In this document: one piece after another, positions 27,705 to 36,620 of the stretch
Position numbering within the stretch: position 1 is the first letter of the stretch
Layout of the letters: every line of letters starts with the position of its first letter
Origin: Paraburkholderia sp. HP33-1
Lineage (GTDB): Bacteria; Pseudomonadota; Gammaproteobacteria; Burkholderiales; Burkholderiaceae
Assembly: GCF_021390595.1 (NCBI RefSeq)
Contig: NZ_JAJEJR010000002.1
Coordinates: 930,001-994,000, forward strand
Length of the DNA: 64,000 bases
Reading direction: 5' to 3'
Translations under genes and position numbers: made by a program
Notes under the pieces: generated by a model
Seen by the model: the letters and a program-made list of their open reading frames with translations, nothing else
Databases searched by the model: none
Told to the model about the DNA's origin: nothing

Positions 27705-30700
27705 ATGCTGACGAGCGACCTGTTCCTGCTCTCGCTGGCCGTTCTCATCGTGGTCGTCTGCACGGTGCTGGGCGTCGTCGTGTATTTCGCCGCGCATGGC
27801 GAGAAGAACAAGGCGGCAGGCGATCGCAAGATCGTCCGGATGCGCGCCGATTCGCTGCGCAACGCGTTTCGCCAGGCCGTCGAACTGGTCGAAGGCAATA
27901 TCGTGTCGCGGGCCGAGCGTTACAACGTGCCGTGGATTCTCGTGCTGAACGAAGGCGACGATCCGCCTGCGCTGCCGATCGCGCAGTCCGGCGTGGCGAG
28001 CGTGCTGAGTTCAGAGGCCGCCTCGCCGGCCGCGACGCAGGGGATTGCGTGGCAGTTCTTCGATCGCGGCATCGTGATCGACATCAAGGCCGCCTACCTC
28101 GGCTCGCCCGATGAAGACACCGACGAAAAGCCCTGGGACGAATTCCTGAGCCTGTGCCGCAACTACCGGCCGCAACGGCCGTTCGATTCGGTCGTGGTGA
28201 CGGTGCCCGCCGCGATGCTGCTGGCCGAAGATACCGATGCGAGACTCGAGCTCGTGCGGCACGCGAAGCTCGCGCACCGGCGCTTATGGCTTGCGCAGAA
28301 CCGCTTTGCGATGCGCTTCGCGCTGTACGTCGTCGTCACGGGGTGCGAGTCGCTGGCGGGCTTCACGTCGTTTGCACGGGCCTTGCCCGAGCCGCTGCGC
28401 GCCAGCATGCTCGGCTGGTCTTCGCCGTACGACCTGTCGGAGACCTACCAGGCGAGCTGGGTCGAAACCGCGATGACGAGCATCGAACGCGCCGTGTCGG
28501 ATGCGAGCGCCGAGCTTTTCACGCTCGACACGGGCCATCTCGACGCACGCGAAATTCTCTTCCTGCCCGCGCGCATCGATGCCATCCGCTCGCAGTTGCA
28601 GCTCTACGTCGATGAACTGCTGCGGCCGAGCGCGTACCACGAGCCGTTTTTCTTCCGCGGCATCTACCTGACGGGCGACACCGGCGAGCTCAGCGATGCG
28701 GGCGTCGAGGAGACCGTACTGGCCAGTGCTGCGGCAATGGAAGCCGGTTCCGATCCCTATGGCCGAGGCGAGGAGCCCTATCTCGCGGGCGGCGATGCCG
28801 GCGCGGCAGAGGAGGGTGCGGACCACGCCGATCCGGGAATCGCTGCGCACCCGCTATCGTCGCCGGTCGGCGACCTGATGCTGCAGCCGGCCTTCCTGCG
28901 TGACCTGTTCGAAAAGAAGATCTTCCTCGAATACGGCCTGACCCGGCCGTCGCGTACCCAGCACCTTGCGCGGCCGCTCGTCAATCGCACGCTGCACTGG
29001 GGCACGCTCGCGCTGCTTGGCGGTTGGGGCATCGGGCTCGCCGTCGCGACGGTGCAGTTGAGCCATCGCCATGCCGCGCTCGTGGCGGCCCTCGGCGAGC
29101 TGCAAAAGAGCGCACAGGAGCGCGCTTCGGCCGAGCATGGCGGCCAGCAACTGCCCGCCGACTGGTATCGAGGCAAGGCGCTTGCGCTGATCGGCGTGAA
29201 CGACCGGCTGCATGCCGGCGTGGACTGGTCGATCTTCATGCCCGGCTCGTGGAATGTCGTCGACGATCTCAATGAACGGGTCCGGCAGCGCTTCGAACGC
29301 GAATTCGGCGAGATCGTCGTGACGGCGCTCGAACGTGAAATGCTCCAACGTGTCGGAACGTTGAGCGGTATCGCGCGCGATCCGGGCACGGGTCAATTGA
29401 TCGTCGGCGACGATTGCGCCGCGCCTGCGGCGGCGAGTGCCGATGCGCGCGGCGCCGACAGCCTCGCCGTCGAGGATGCGCCCGCGATGCGCGCCTTGCA
29501 GCGCTACGTGGGCGAGGTCGATCAGCTCGATGCGGCGCTGCAGGCCATGCAGCGGTTGCAGCGGCCGTCGGCGGGCAATGCCGATGCGCTTCGTCTTGCC
29601 GTGCGCTACGCATTCGGCGCGGATTTGCAGGGCAACCTCGCGGGGAGCCTGCCGTACTTCTATCGCGACCCGGATCGCAGCGACGCCTACGCCGCCGACG
29701 GCGCGGGCGGCATCGATCTGCCCGTCGTGCAGCAGGCGTTGCGCTGCACATTCGACAAGGGCGCACAGCAGCTCGACGATGGGCTCTTCGCGGGCAGTCC
29801 GCTGTTGAATACCGAACGCTCGATCGTGAGCCATCTCGGCAATCTGTCGGTGACGGACAACAACGGGGCGGATTTTACCCAGCTCACAGGCGACTACCGC
29901 GCCATCGCGGCGGGCATCGGCACGCAGCAGGATCTGCTGGCCTCGGGCAAGGGCGGGTGGATGAGGCAGACGCAGTTCGTTCCGGGCCCGGTCCACGACG
30001 GCACGTTCGCGCGCGCGGCGGAGAGCCGCCTGCTTGGTCCTGATCTCGTGGCGCGCGTGCGGGCGCGTTCCGGCAACGCCTATCAGGCGTTCAGGAGCGA
30101 GCTGGCGTTGCGCTTCGGCGGCGCCGATGCCGGCGTCGTGTGGGTCAACAAGGAGGCGCGCTATGCGGTTTCGCCGGCGCGGCTCGCGCTGCGCGACGGT
30201 CTGTTGAAGCTGCTGAACCAGCCGTTCATGGCCGTGCCGCGCGACCTCCCGCTGCCGTCGATAGCGGAAGGCTCGATCGTGACGTGGGACCTCGCCCAGC
30301 TCGATCAGGCCCTGGCCTTGAGCGAGGCGCGCAAGCACTTCCTGGCGGAAGGCCTGAGCGCGATTCCCGACACGCTGCGTCCCGTTGTCGAACAGGCGCT
30401 CGATGTACAGTTCGCTCGCCTCATGATCGATCAGGTGGCCGCGGCCGCTGCCGTGTCGCCCGCGCAGGGCGAGCCGGACGGCGCCGCATTCGATGCCGCG
30501 CGCAGCCGTCTCGTGAAGATCCGCGCGGCGCTCGCCGACATGGACGCGACCGCGCAGGGCGCCGATCTCGACGCGCTGATGTCGCGCGACGCGATGGAGC
30601 ACCTGCGCCTCGTCGACGATGCGCTGACGCGTGCCGAGCTGTATGCGACGCGGCCGGCGGGCGCGGTGTCGAGCGGCGACGCGCCTGCGCCCGTGCTCGC

Positions 30701-31892
30701 GGCATTCGGGATCGCCGACCCGGCGCAGTTGGGCATCTATCTCGACCAGCAGTCGGCACGGGCCGCGACGCTCGGCAAGCAGGCGGCGGCCTATCTCTCC
30801 GCGCTCAGCACGGCCGATGCGGTCTCGCCGCTGGCGCAGCGCTGGCAGGCGATCGAACTCGACCTGGGCCGCTACCAGCTCAAGAATCCGAACAGCAGCC
30901 TGCTGATGCTGGAGCAGTTCGTGCAGACGGTGGCGGGCGACCCCCGCGGCGGCGACTGCATCGGGCGATTCCCGCCTCGGCCGTCCGCCGTCGGCGCGAG
31001 CGACTATTTCACCTCGGTGCACATGCGTCTGTACGACAGCCTGCTCGCGCGCTGCGGCCAGAGCTATAACGCCGGGCTGCGCCAGCAATGGGATGCGTTT
31101 GCGTCGACGTTCAACCAGAACGTCGCGGGTCACCAGCCGTTCGGCGTTCCCGCTCGGCTTGCGGTTCGAAGCAGTGCGGGTAATGCATCGGTGGACTTCG
31201 CAGAACTTGGGCAGACGCTGCGGCACTACGAGCGCGCCGCCAGGACCTTGCAGCAGGCGCGTAACGTTGCCGCGGAGCGGGGCATCGGAGGCAACCCGGC
31301 GGTGCGTCAATTCGCCGACCGGTTCGACCCGGTGGCGGCGTTTCTTGCACCGCTGTATCCGGCCAACGACGGTGCGCCGACCGGCTACGACGTGCGGGTC
31401 GATTTCCGCGCGAACCGCACGGGCGAGATCGCGGCCAACCAGGTGATCGACTGGACGCTCAGGATCGGCACGCAGAGTGTGTCGTTGAACGATGCATCAG
31501 GCACGCTGCACTGGGAGTACGGCATGCCCGTCACGCTGGTGCTGCGCTTTGCGAAGGACTCGCCGCTCACGGCGCTCGACGATCCGGCGCAGCGCGCGTT
31601 TTCGAGCGATGGCCGCACCTTGACGTGGCAATTCGCCGACCCGTGGGCGCTCTTTTCGTTCATCTCGCAGCAGCGTGTGGCCGACACGCTCGCGCGCGAA
31701 CGCGGGGCGGGACCCTTGCTCAAGTTCGATTTTCCGCTGGGCACGGTGAACCCCGCGGATCTCGCGCTGCTGCCGAAACAGGAGCGCGGCCAGGTGTTCG
31801 TCAGGCTCACGCTGAGCGCGCCCGGCAGCAAGACGCCGCTGCCGTGGCCCGGCAGCTTTCCGACCTCCGCGCCCGAATGGAACGCACTATGA
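27705..31892 (+). CDS. tssM: T6SS-1 inner-membrane protein TssM (IcmF-like), no Walker A motif
   Basis: 1395 aa. One N-terminal membrane helix (about 6-29), a cytoplasmic part to about 431, a second helix (about 432-452), then a large periplasmic region ending in the TssM C-terminal beta domain that contacts TssJ. In the usual NTPase position the sequence is VPWILVLNEGDDPPALP (75-91): the GxxxxGK(S/T) P-loop is absent, and only one N-terminal helix is present instead of two. It is therefore a reduced TssM that cannot bind nucleotide in the usual way. Its stop overlaps the tssA start (ATGA). Confidence 0.92.
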   Translation: MLTSDLFLLSLAVLIVVVCTVLGVVVYFAAHGEKNKAAGDRKIVRMRADSLRNAFRQAVELVEGNIVSRAERYNVPWILVLNEGDDPPALPIAQSGVASVLSSEAASPAATQGIAWQFFDRGIVIDIKAAYLGSPDEDTDEKPWDEFLSLCRNYRPQRPFDSVVVTVPAAMLLAEDTDARLELVRHAKLAHRRLWLAQNRFAMRFALYVVVTGCESLAGFTSFARALPEPLRASMLGWSSPYDLSETYQASWVETAMTSIERAVSDASAELFTLDTGHLDAREILFLPARIDAIRSQLQLYVDELLRPSAYHEPFFFRGIYLTGDTGELSDAGVEETVLASAAAMEAGSDPYGRGEEPYLAGGDAGAAEEGADHADPGIAAHPLSSPVGDLMLQPAFLRDLFEKKIFLEYGLTRPSRTQHLARPLVNRTLHWGTLALLGGWGIGLAVATVQLSHRHAALVAALGELQKSAQERASAEHGGQQLPADWYRGKALALIGVNDRLHAGVDWSIFMPGSWNVVDDLNERVRQRFEREFGEIVVTALEREMLQRVGTLSGIARDPGTGQLIVGDDCAAPAAASADARGADSLAVEDAPAMRALQRYVGEVDQLDAALQAMQRLQRPSAGNADALRLAVRYAFGADLQGNLAGSLPYFYRDPDRSDAYAADGAGGIDLPVVQQALRCTFDKGAQQLDDGLFAGSPLLNTERSIVSHLGNLSVTDNNGADFTQLTGDYRAIAAGIGTQQDLLASGKGGWMRQTQFVPGPVHDGTFARAAESRLLGPDLVARVRARSGNAYQAFRSELALRFGGADAGVVWVNKEARYAVSPARLALRDGLLKLLNQPFMAVPRDLPLPSIAEGSIVTWDLAQLDQALALSEARKHFLAEGLSAIPDTLRPVVEQALDVQFARLMIDQVAAAAAVSPAQGEPDGAAFDAARSRLVKIRAALADMDATAQGADLDALMSRDAMEHLRLVDDALTRAELYATRPAGAVSSGDAPAPVLAAFGIADPAQLGIYLDQQSARAATLGKQAAAYLSALSTADAVSPLAQRWQAIELDLGRYQLKNPNSSLLMLEQFVQTVAGDPRGGDCIGRFPPRPSAVGASDYFTSVHMRLYDSLLARCGQSYNAGLRQQWDAFASTFNQNVAGHQPFGVPARLAVRSSAGNASVDFAELGQTLRHYERAARTLQQARNVAAERGIGGNPAVRQFADRFDPVAAFLAPLYPANDGAPTGYDVRVDFRANRTGEIAANQVIDWTLRIGTQSVSLNDASGTLHWEYGMPVTLVLRFAKDSPLTALDDPAQRAFSSDGRTLTWQFADPWALFSFISQQRVADTLARERGAGPLLKFDFPLGTVNPADLALLPKQERGQVFVRLTLSAPGSKTPLPWPGSFPTSAPEWNAL

Positions 31893-33046
31893 GCACACCG
31901 AATTTGTTGCACACCCAGCCGGACTTCACCGTCGACGTGGAGAGCTATCTCGCCGACTTGCCGGATGGCGGCGGCGCGGGTACGTCGCTGCGCGGCGATG
32001 CGCTGTACGCGCGGATTCGCGATGCGCGGCACGAGGACGATGCCTCGCTGCCGATGGGCGATTGGGAACGCCCGCTCGCCAAAGCGGACTGGAAGGCCGT
32101 CGCCGCGCTGAGCGGCGAGGCGCTGCGCACGCGCAGCAAGGATTTTCAGTTGGCCGCGTGGCTGTGCGAGGCGTGGACGCATCTGCATCGCATCGACGGT
32201 TTCGTGGCCGGTGTCGAGGTGATGACGGGACTCGTCGAGCGCTATTGGGAAACGGGCTGGCCGCAACTCGAGAACGACGACGCCGAAGTGCGGGCGGCGC
32301 CGTTCGCGTGGTTCGCGAGGAACATCGCGCAGGTGCTGTCGTTGCACGTGCCGCTGATGGAAATCGACTTACCCGAGATGCCCGTGTTCAATCTTGAAGC
32401 GTTCCAGCGGCTTGCGGCGGCGCCGGTTGTCGAAGGCGGAAGCACCTTCACTCGCGAACTGGTCGATACATACGTGACGCGCGGCGACAACCTTTTCGCG
32501 CTGGCACGGCTCCAGCAGCGCGCGGTCGTCGCACGGGAAGCGTGGGACCGGCTGGCCCAACTCGTCGATCCTGGGCTTGGCGAATATGCACCGGGCTTCC
32601 AAGGGGTTGCGGAAGTGCTGACGCGCCTTTCGCGGGCGGCAACCAGCCTCATCGGCGAGCGGGCGGTGCAGGTGCCGTCGACGGCACCTGCCGCGGCGGC
32701 CATCGAAGCGCTGGATGACGCGCTTGATCAGGCATACCGCGAAGACGCGCAGCCTGTGCATGCCCCGATCCTGCATGACGCGATGCAGCCGCATGCGGCC
32801 GCCGATGCAGTGACCACGCCACTCCCGCCAAGCATCGTCAACCTGATCGCCGACCGTGCCCATGCCTACCGGCTGCTCGGCGACATCGCACGTTACCTGC
32901 AGCGTCAGGAGCCGCACAGCCCGACCTCGTATCTGCTCGATCGCGCGATTTCATGGGAAAGCATGACGCCGGCGGACTTGATGCGGGACATTGTGCAGCC
33001 AGATGGCAGTGTCGAGCGCTATTTCCTGATGCTCGGGCTCGAGTGA
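31889..33046 (+). CDS. tssA: T6SS-1 TssA-type protein (ImpA N-terminal domain)
   Basis: 385 aa from ATG 31889, overlapping the tssM stop. The N-terminal ImpA-like domain includes LAAWLCEAWTHLHRIDGFVAGVEVMTGLVERYW; the C-terminus has a helical region with HAYRLLGDIARYLQRQEPHSPTSYLLDRAISW, typical of longer TssA forms. TssA primes tube and sheath assembly at the baseplate. Last core gene of T6SS-1. Confidence 0.92.
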   Translation: MSTPNLLHTQPDFTVDVESYLADLPDGGGAGTSLRGDALYARIRDARHEDDASLPMGDWERPLAKADWKAVAALSGEALRTRSKDFQLAAWLCEAWTHLHRIDGFVAGVEVMTGLVERYWETGWPQLENDDAEVRAAPFAWFARNIAQVLSLHVPLMEIDLPEMPVFNLEAFQRLAAAPVVEGGSTFTRELVDTYVTRGDNLFALARLQQRAVVAREAWDRLAQLVDPGLGEYAPGFQGVAEVLTRLSRAATSLIGERAVQVPSTAPAAAAIEALDDALDQAYREDAQPVHAPILHDAMQPHAAADAVTTPLPPSIVNLIADRAHAYRLLGDIARYLQRQEPHSPTSYLLDRAISWESMTPADLMRDIVQPDGSVERYFLMLGLE

Positions 33047-33132
33047 CGGCGATGTGCGCGAAGCGGCCGTGACGCCGTTGCGGACCAGGTCTCCCGTTTT
33101 TCAATCTGCATAACTGTCTTGTTGGAGATGTG

Positions 33133-34923
33133 ATGTTTCTTGAACCCATCGTAGCGAAGCGGGCGGCTAGGCTGATGATGCGCGACGCTGTCGAATCCGT
33201 GTCGAAAGAGCATACGGGGCTCACCAAACACTTTTTGTCCAACAAGGCGAAGACGTTCATCGCAAAGTGGAGCACGGAAAGCAAGGTCAGCATGGGAACC
33301 GGCGTGGCTGTCGCGGTCAGCGTGACCGTTGCCGGCGCCTTGACGGGTGGCATCGCGATCCCTGTGCTGATCGGGCTCGCGGCGGGCACCTACGCGCTCA
33401 GGAATGCCATCGAATTGATCGGTGCGGATCATAGGCGTGCGAACCGCAACTGGCTGAAGCGGTTCCCCAGTGCGAAGCCGAAGCTGGAGTCCGAGATGGG
33501 CGTCTTCCTGACCGTGGAAGCCAGCGATTCGCTGCGACGGGCGGTCGATCACTTCCGCATGATGAAAACGATCGACCAGGAAGTCAAAGATGCAGCCGGC
33601 TCGGAGTTCTGGAACTGCGAAGAAGCGATCAACTACGCCAAGGCGGTGTCGAGGTTTATCCATCACAGCGACAAGGTACGTAACTACACGCTGCCTGTGC
33701 TCGACCTGCTGATCTTCTATCTCGATTCGTATGCGAAGCTCGCCGAGAACTGGACCCTGTTGGAGCCGAACATCAGCGCGGCCTTGCAGCTCTGGTTCGA
33801 GCAGCACAGCCATGCATGCTGTTGCCCCGGCGGCGGCGACAAGGACGTGTGCTATGCGCCGCCCGCTACCGATCCCCATGGCGGCATGCCCGCAAAGCGG
33901 CACGCCGAGGCGACCTCTACGTTGCAGGCGGGCTTTGAACCCGCTTCCCCGCCGTCGGACATACCGGGCGCCGTGAAGATCGGCGAATTGCTCGAAGGCA
34001 TGAAGGCGGCTCGCGACAAGATCGTTGCGGGCATGCACGCGGCCGATAACGCCACCTGGAACTACAGCGCGGAACGCCTGGTCATGACGACTCGCGCCAG
34101 GTCGGGGGCGCCCGTCGCCGACCACGGGCACAAAAGACGTCTGGACGCGTTGCTCGACGCAGTGTGGCGGCAGGTCGACCGCCCCGGCTATTTTGCGCGG
34201 GCCACACGGCGCGCCGGGCATTGGTATACGCGGACGACGGGGAGCGAGAAAGCCGGCGCGGTGATCGGCGAGGCGCTGGCTGTCGGCTCGATCTTTCTGC
34301 CGTTCATCAATGAGGCCAACGAACTGACCAGGTTGGGGCAGAGCGCCATCTCGGGCAGCACGACCGCCGCGGTGCTGATTGGCGACAAGGTGGGGCTCAA
34401 TCTGCTGAAGGGAGCGGACGGTACCGCCATCAAGTGCAGCCTGATCGATCAAAAGCTCGTCGAGTGGCACGCGACGGCCGAAATCCGGGCGGCCGGTTCG
34501 GGTGTGGAAAAACTGATGTCCAAGCTGATGTTGCATTTCAAGAAGGCAGCGGAAGCCGTGAAGGCGCTCGACGAATCGCCGCGCCTCATCTCGTCGTGCA
34601 ACGACGCGATGGCCCTGTCCACCAAGGTTGCGGAAATCGTGTCCCAGATGGAGAAAGTGAGTCGCTATGCGGGGCCTTGTATCGGCATTGTCGATGTGCT
34701 GTGCAAGCACTGCTATGACTGGTCGGCAGCGGAGTGGGAGATGTGGCGGGATATGGAATACAGCGTCCTCGATTGGCTGCGCGACGATGCCGCGCATGAG
34801 CACTGCCGGATTGGGAACACGAAGTGCTATGGCGCGAAACATCATCGCTCGGGAGCGAACTTTCTTGGGCGCGGCGGCACGTGGGTGCATATCACGAACG
34901 ATCCACATAATCCGTTGACGTGA
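33133..34923 (+). CDS. Unknown 597-aa class protein with hydrophobic stretches, candidate T6SS effector
   Basis: 596 aa from ATG 33133 (GGAG upstream; a GTG one codon earlier is possible). Not recognised. A long hydrophobic stretch at about 54-90 (GVAVAVSVTVAGALTGGIAI) could form a membrane hairpin; a weaker one lies near 373-420. A Cys cluster HACCCPGGGDKDVCY is near 240. The C-terminal 60 residues are rich in His, Cys and Gly (CRIGNTKCYGAKHHRSGANF). It is 86 bp after tssA and before two likely enzyme effectors, so effector or effector-associated roles are plausible but unproven. Confidence 0.6.
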   Translation: MFLEPIVAKRAARLMMRDAVESVSKEHTGLTKHFLSNKAKTFIAKWSTESKVSMGTGVAVAVSVTVAGALTGGIAIPVLIGLAAGTYALRNAIELIGADHRRANRNWLKRFPSAKPKLESEMGVFLTVEASDSLRRAVDHFRMMKTIDQEVKDAAGSEFWNCEEAINYAKAVSRFIHHSDKVRNYTLPVLDLLIFYLDSYAKLAENWTLLEPNISAALQLWFEQHSHACCCPGGGDKDVCYAPPATDPHGGMPAKRHAEATSTLQAGFEPASPPSDIPGAVKIGELLEGMKAARDKIVAGMHAADNATWNYSAERLVMTTRARSGAPVADHGHKRRLDALLDAVWRQVDRPGYFARATRRAGHWYTRTTGSEKAGAVIGEALAVGSIFLPFINEANELTRLGQSAISGSTTAAVLIGDKVGLNLLKGADGTAIKCSLIDQKLVEWHATAEIRAAGSGVEKLMSKLMLHFKKAAEAVKALDESPRLISSCNDAMALSTKVAEIVSQMEKVSRYAGPCIGIVDVLCKHCYDWSAAEWEMWRDMEYSVLDWLRDDAAHEHCRIGNTKCYGAKHHRSGANFLGRGGTWVHITNDPHNPLT

Positions 34924-35069
34924 ATGCAAATAGCGTCACGCAAATCCGTCTCGCGAGATTGGCGATAAACGATCATTTCATACAGCAGGCATTTTCATGA
35001 ACCGACGCGCGAGTCGAGAGTGATTGTGCCAATGGGTTTGTGTTTGCGGCGTTCGAAAAGGGGTGGAAA

Positions 35070-36242
35070 ATGTCGAAAAGCGACGAGCAACGTTTTGACG
35101 CAGCGTTGGAAACACTGTTGTCACTCGCACAACGCGAGGGAATCGTCATTTATAACGGATATGCCGGGGTGCTGGAATGGCTGGGTCAGCAAGCCAATAG
35201 TGCAGCTGCCAAACGTAGGGTTGGATCTGCGATTTCACTCGGTTATCACTTTCGCAGCTCACCTGCGATTGCTGACTTACGTGACGCCCTTCGCGCGCTT
35301 CTACTACTGCAGGTCACTCGTTTTGCCATGTCAGGTGCGCCATTGAAGAGGCTGAAGGATCTCGCCTCTGCTGCCAATCCCATGTACTGGCGTGGGGAAA
35401 TACTCACGGAACTCAAAAAGCTTTGTGGCGGAATCATTGTCCGTGCAGGAAGGGTTCTCGTCGACCACCGGGTTCATCATTGGGCAGGCGTTCATCGATT
35501 CGCCGATATCAATCGAACCCTTAGCACCGGACGGGAAAACGGCGTAAAAATGCTTGAAGCTGCGTATGCCTATGTCGCCCGAGGAGGTGACCCGAATGGG
35601 CATTATGTGCGCTGGTTCGGTACGGGAGACGCGACTGTTGTACGCGCGAACTTGCAACAAATGATGGACGTCTATCGGACCAGAGCCATCGGCATTTATG
35701 CCGACGAGTACGCGAAGCCAAGCGAAGCCCCGACCTTGAGGAATCTATGGGGATCTGCCACGCGGGCGTGGGAGGCTCTCGCAGCCACCGGCGTCATCCG
35801 GGTCAATCTGGGGAAGCATTTCTTCGGGGGGGCCGCGGAGCATAGTCACCAGATCGTCTACGACGCGGAACAGATCCTCTACCTGGAACGCGCGATCGCG
35901 TTGAGTGAAGAGCGGGTGCAGGCAAACAAGGCGTTCTTTCAGGCGGTACAGGCGGGCGGCGATGTGAATGTGCTGGAGGCGGAACGGGACATGCGAGTTG
36001 CGGACCTCACGGCGCAAATCGCGCTGCAGGATGCCCTGCTTCCGAAGGGAGATGAACAAATCTCCGTCGCGGGCGTGCTACTGCACGAAGTGAGTCATAA
36101 CGCTGTTGGCACGACAGACCACGTGGTATCAGGACAAGCGATGTATGGCCCCAATTTCTGCTCGTGGCTTGCGCGCACCAATCCTGCAAAAACTGTCGAC
36201 AATGCGGATAGTTATCGTCTTTTTTGTGAACAATTCCTTTAG
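35070..36242 (+). CDS. Aspzincin (M35-like) zinc metalloprotease, candidate T6SS effector
   Basis: 390 aa from ATG 35070 (GGGGTGG upstream; in-frame GTG/ATG options from 35040). The C-terminal region has HEVSH (339-343) followed by GTTD (347-350) and AMYG (357-360), then NADSYRLFCE. This is the aspzincin pattern, two His and one Asp as zinc ligands with Glu340 as the base. No signal peptide, so export by T6SS would fit. Base composition is visibly less GC-rich than the T6SS genes, hinting at separate origin. No immunity gene is evident next to it. Confidence 0.75.
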   Translation: MSKSDEQRFDAALETLLSLAQREGIVIYNGYAGVLEWLGQQANSAAAKRRVGSAISLGYHFRSSPAIADLRDALRALLLLQVTRFAMSGAPLKRLKDLASAANPMYWRGEILTELKKLCGGIIVRAGRVLVDHRVHHWAGVHRFADINRTLSTGRENGVKMLEAAYAYVARGGDPNGHYVRWFGTGDATVVRANLQQMMDVYRTRAIGIYADEYAKPSEAPTLRNLWGSATRAWEALAATGVIRVNLGKHFFGGAAEHSHQIVYDAEQILYLERAIALSEERVQANKAFFQAVQAGGDVNVLEAERDMRVADLTAQIALQDALLPKGDEQISVAGVLLHEVSHNAVGTTDHVVSGQAMYGPNFCSWLARTNPAKTVDNADSYRLFCEQFL

Positions 36243-36341
36243 CGCAGCTTGAGCCAGGTGGTGCGCCTCGCGATGGAGTTCGCGTTTGTACCGGCCTGGT
36301 GTGTCAAAGCGATGGACCAGCCTAAGCGGATTTCCGCTGTC

Positions 36342-36361
36342 TGTAGCGCAAACGCGCTACA
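36342..36361. promoter_or_regulatory. Perfect 8-4-8 palindromic operator before the hydrolase gene
   Basis: TGTAGCGC-AAAC-GCGCTACA, a perfect 8-bp inverted repeat with a 4-bp spacer. It is the best copy of the element found upstream of RR2, RR3 and T6SS-1. It ends 37 nt before the ATG at 36399, matching the distance at RR2 and RR3, although the regulator behind this ATG is now a relic. Confidence 0.65.
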
Positions 36362-36398
36362 TCCAATGTTTCGCTTTGGGCTGCAAAATGAGGCCCTC

Positions 36399-36600
36399 AT
36401 GGAATGACGGGATACCTCACGCCAAAACGGGATCACGGCCAGATCTTCCGCTCGATCCACGTGACCATCGTGGAAGACGCCCCCGGTTTCGGGGAGACCT
36501 TGGGTCGGGCGATCGAGGGCGCGCAGGTTATCTGGCTTGCCTGGGTGGCTGGCACGCGTGCTGAAGGCCCGAGACTGCTGCAGGGGGCGTCCCCAGAACC
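36399..36600 (+). pseudogene. Response-regulator N-terminal relic
   Basis: The frame opened at 36404 reads SIHVTIVEDAPGFGETLGRA and VAGTRAEGPRLLQGASPE, matching the first ~60 residues of RR1-RR3 and stopping just before the phospho-acceptor Asp. The second of the paired acidic residues is Ala. The ancestral ATG at 36399 is now out of frame (ATG GAA TGA). The hydrolase gene begins 20 bp further on, so foreign DNA seems to have replaced the rest of the regulator. Confidence 0.75.
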
Positions 36601-36620
36601 CAACCCAGAGGAATCACTGC

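Noticed and set aside
28854..31310. 818-codon minus-strand open frame inside tssM
   Set aside because: Antisense shadow of tssM with no recognisable domain.
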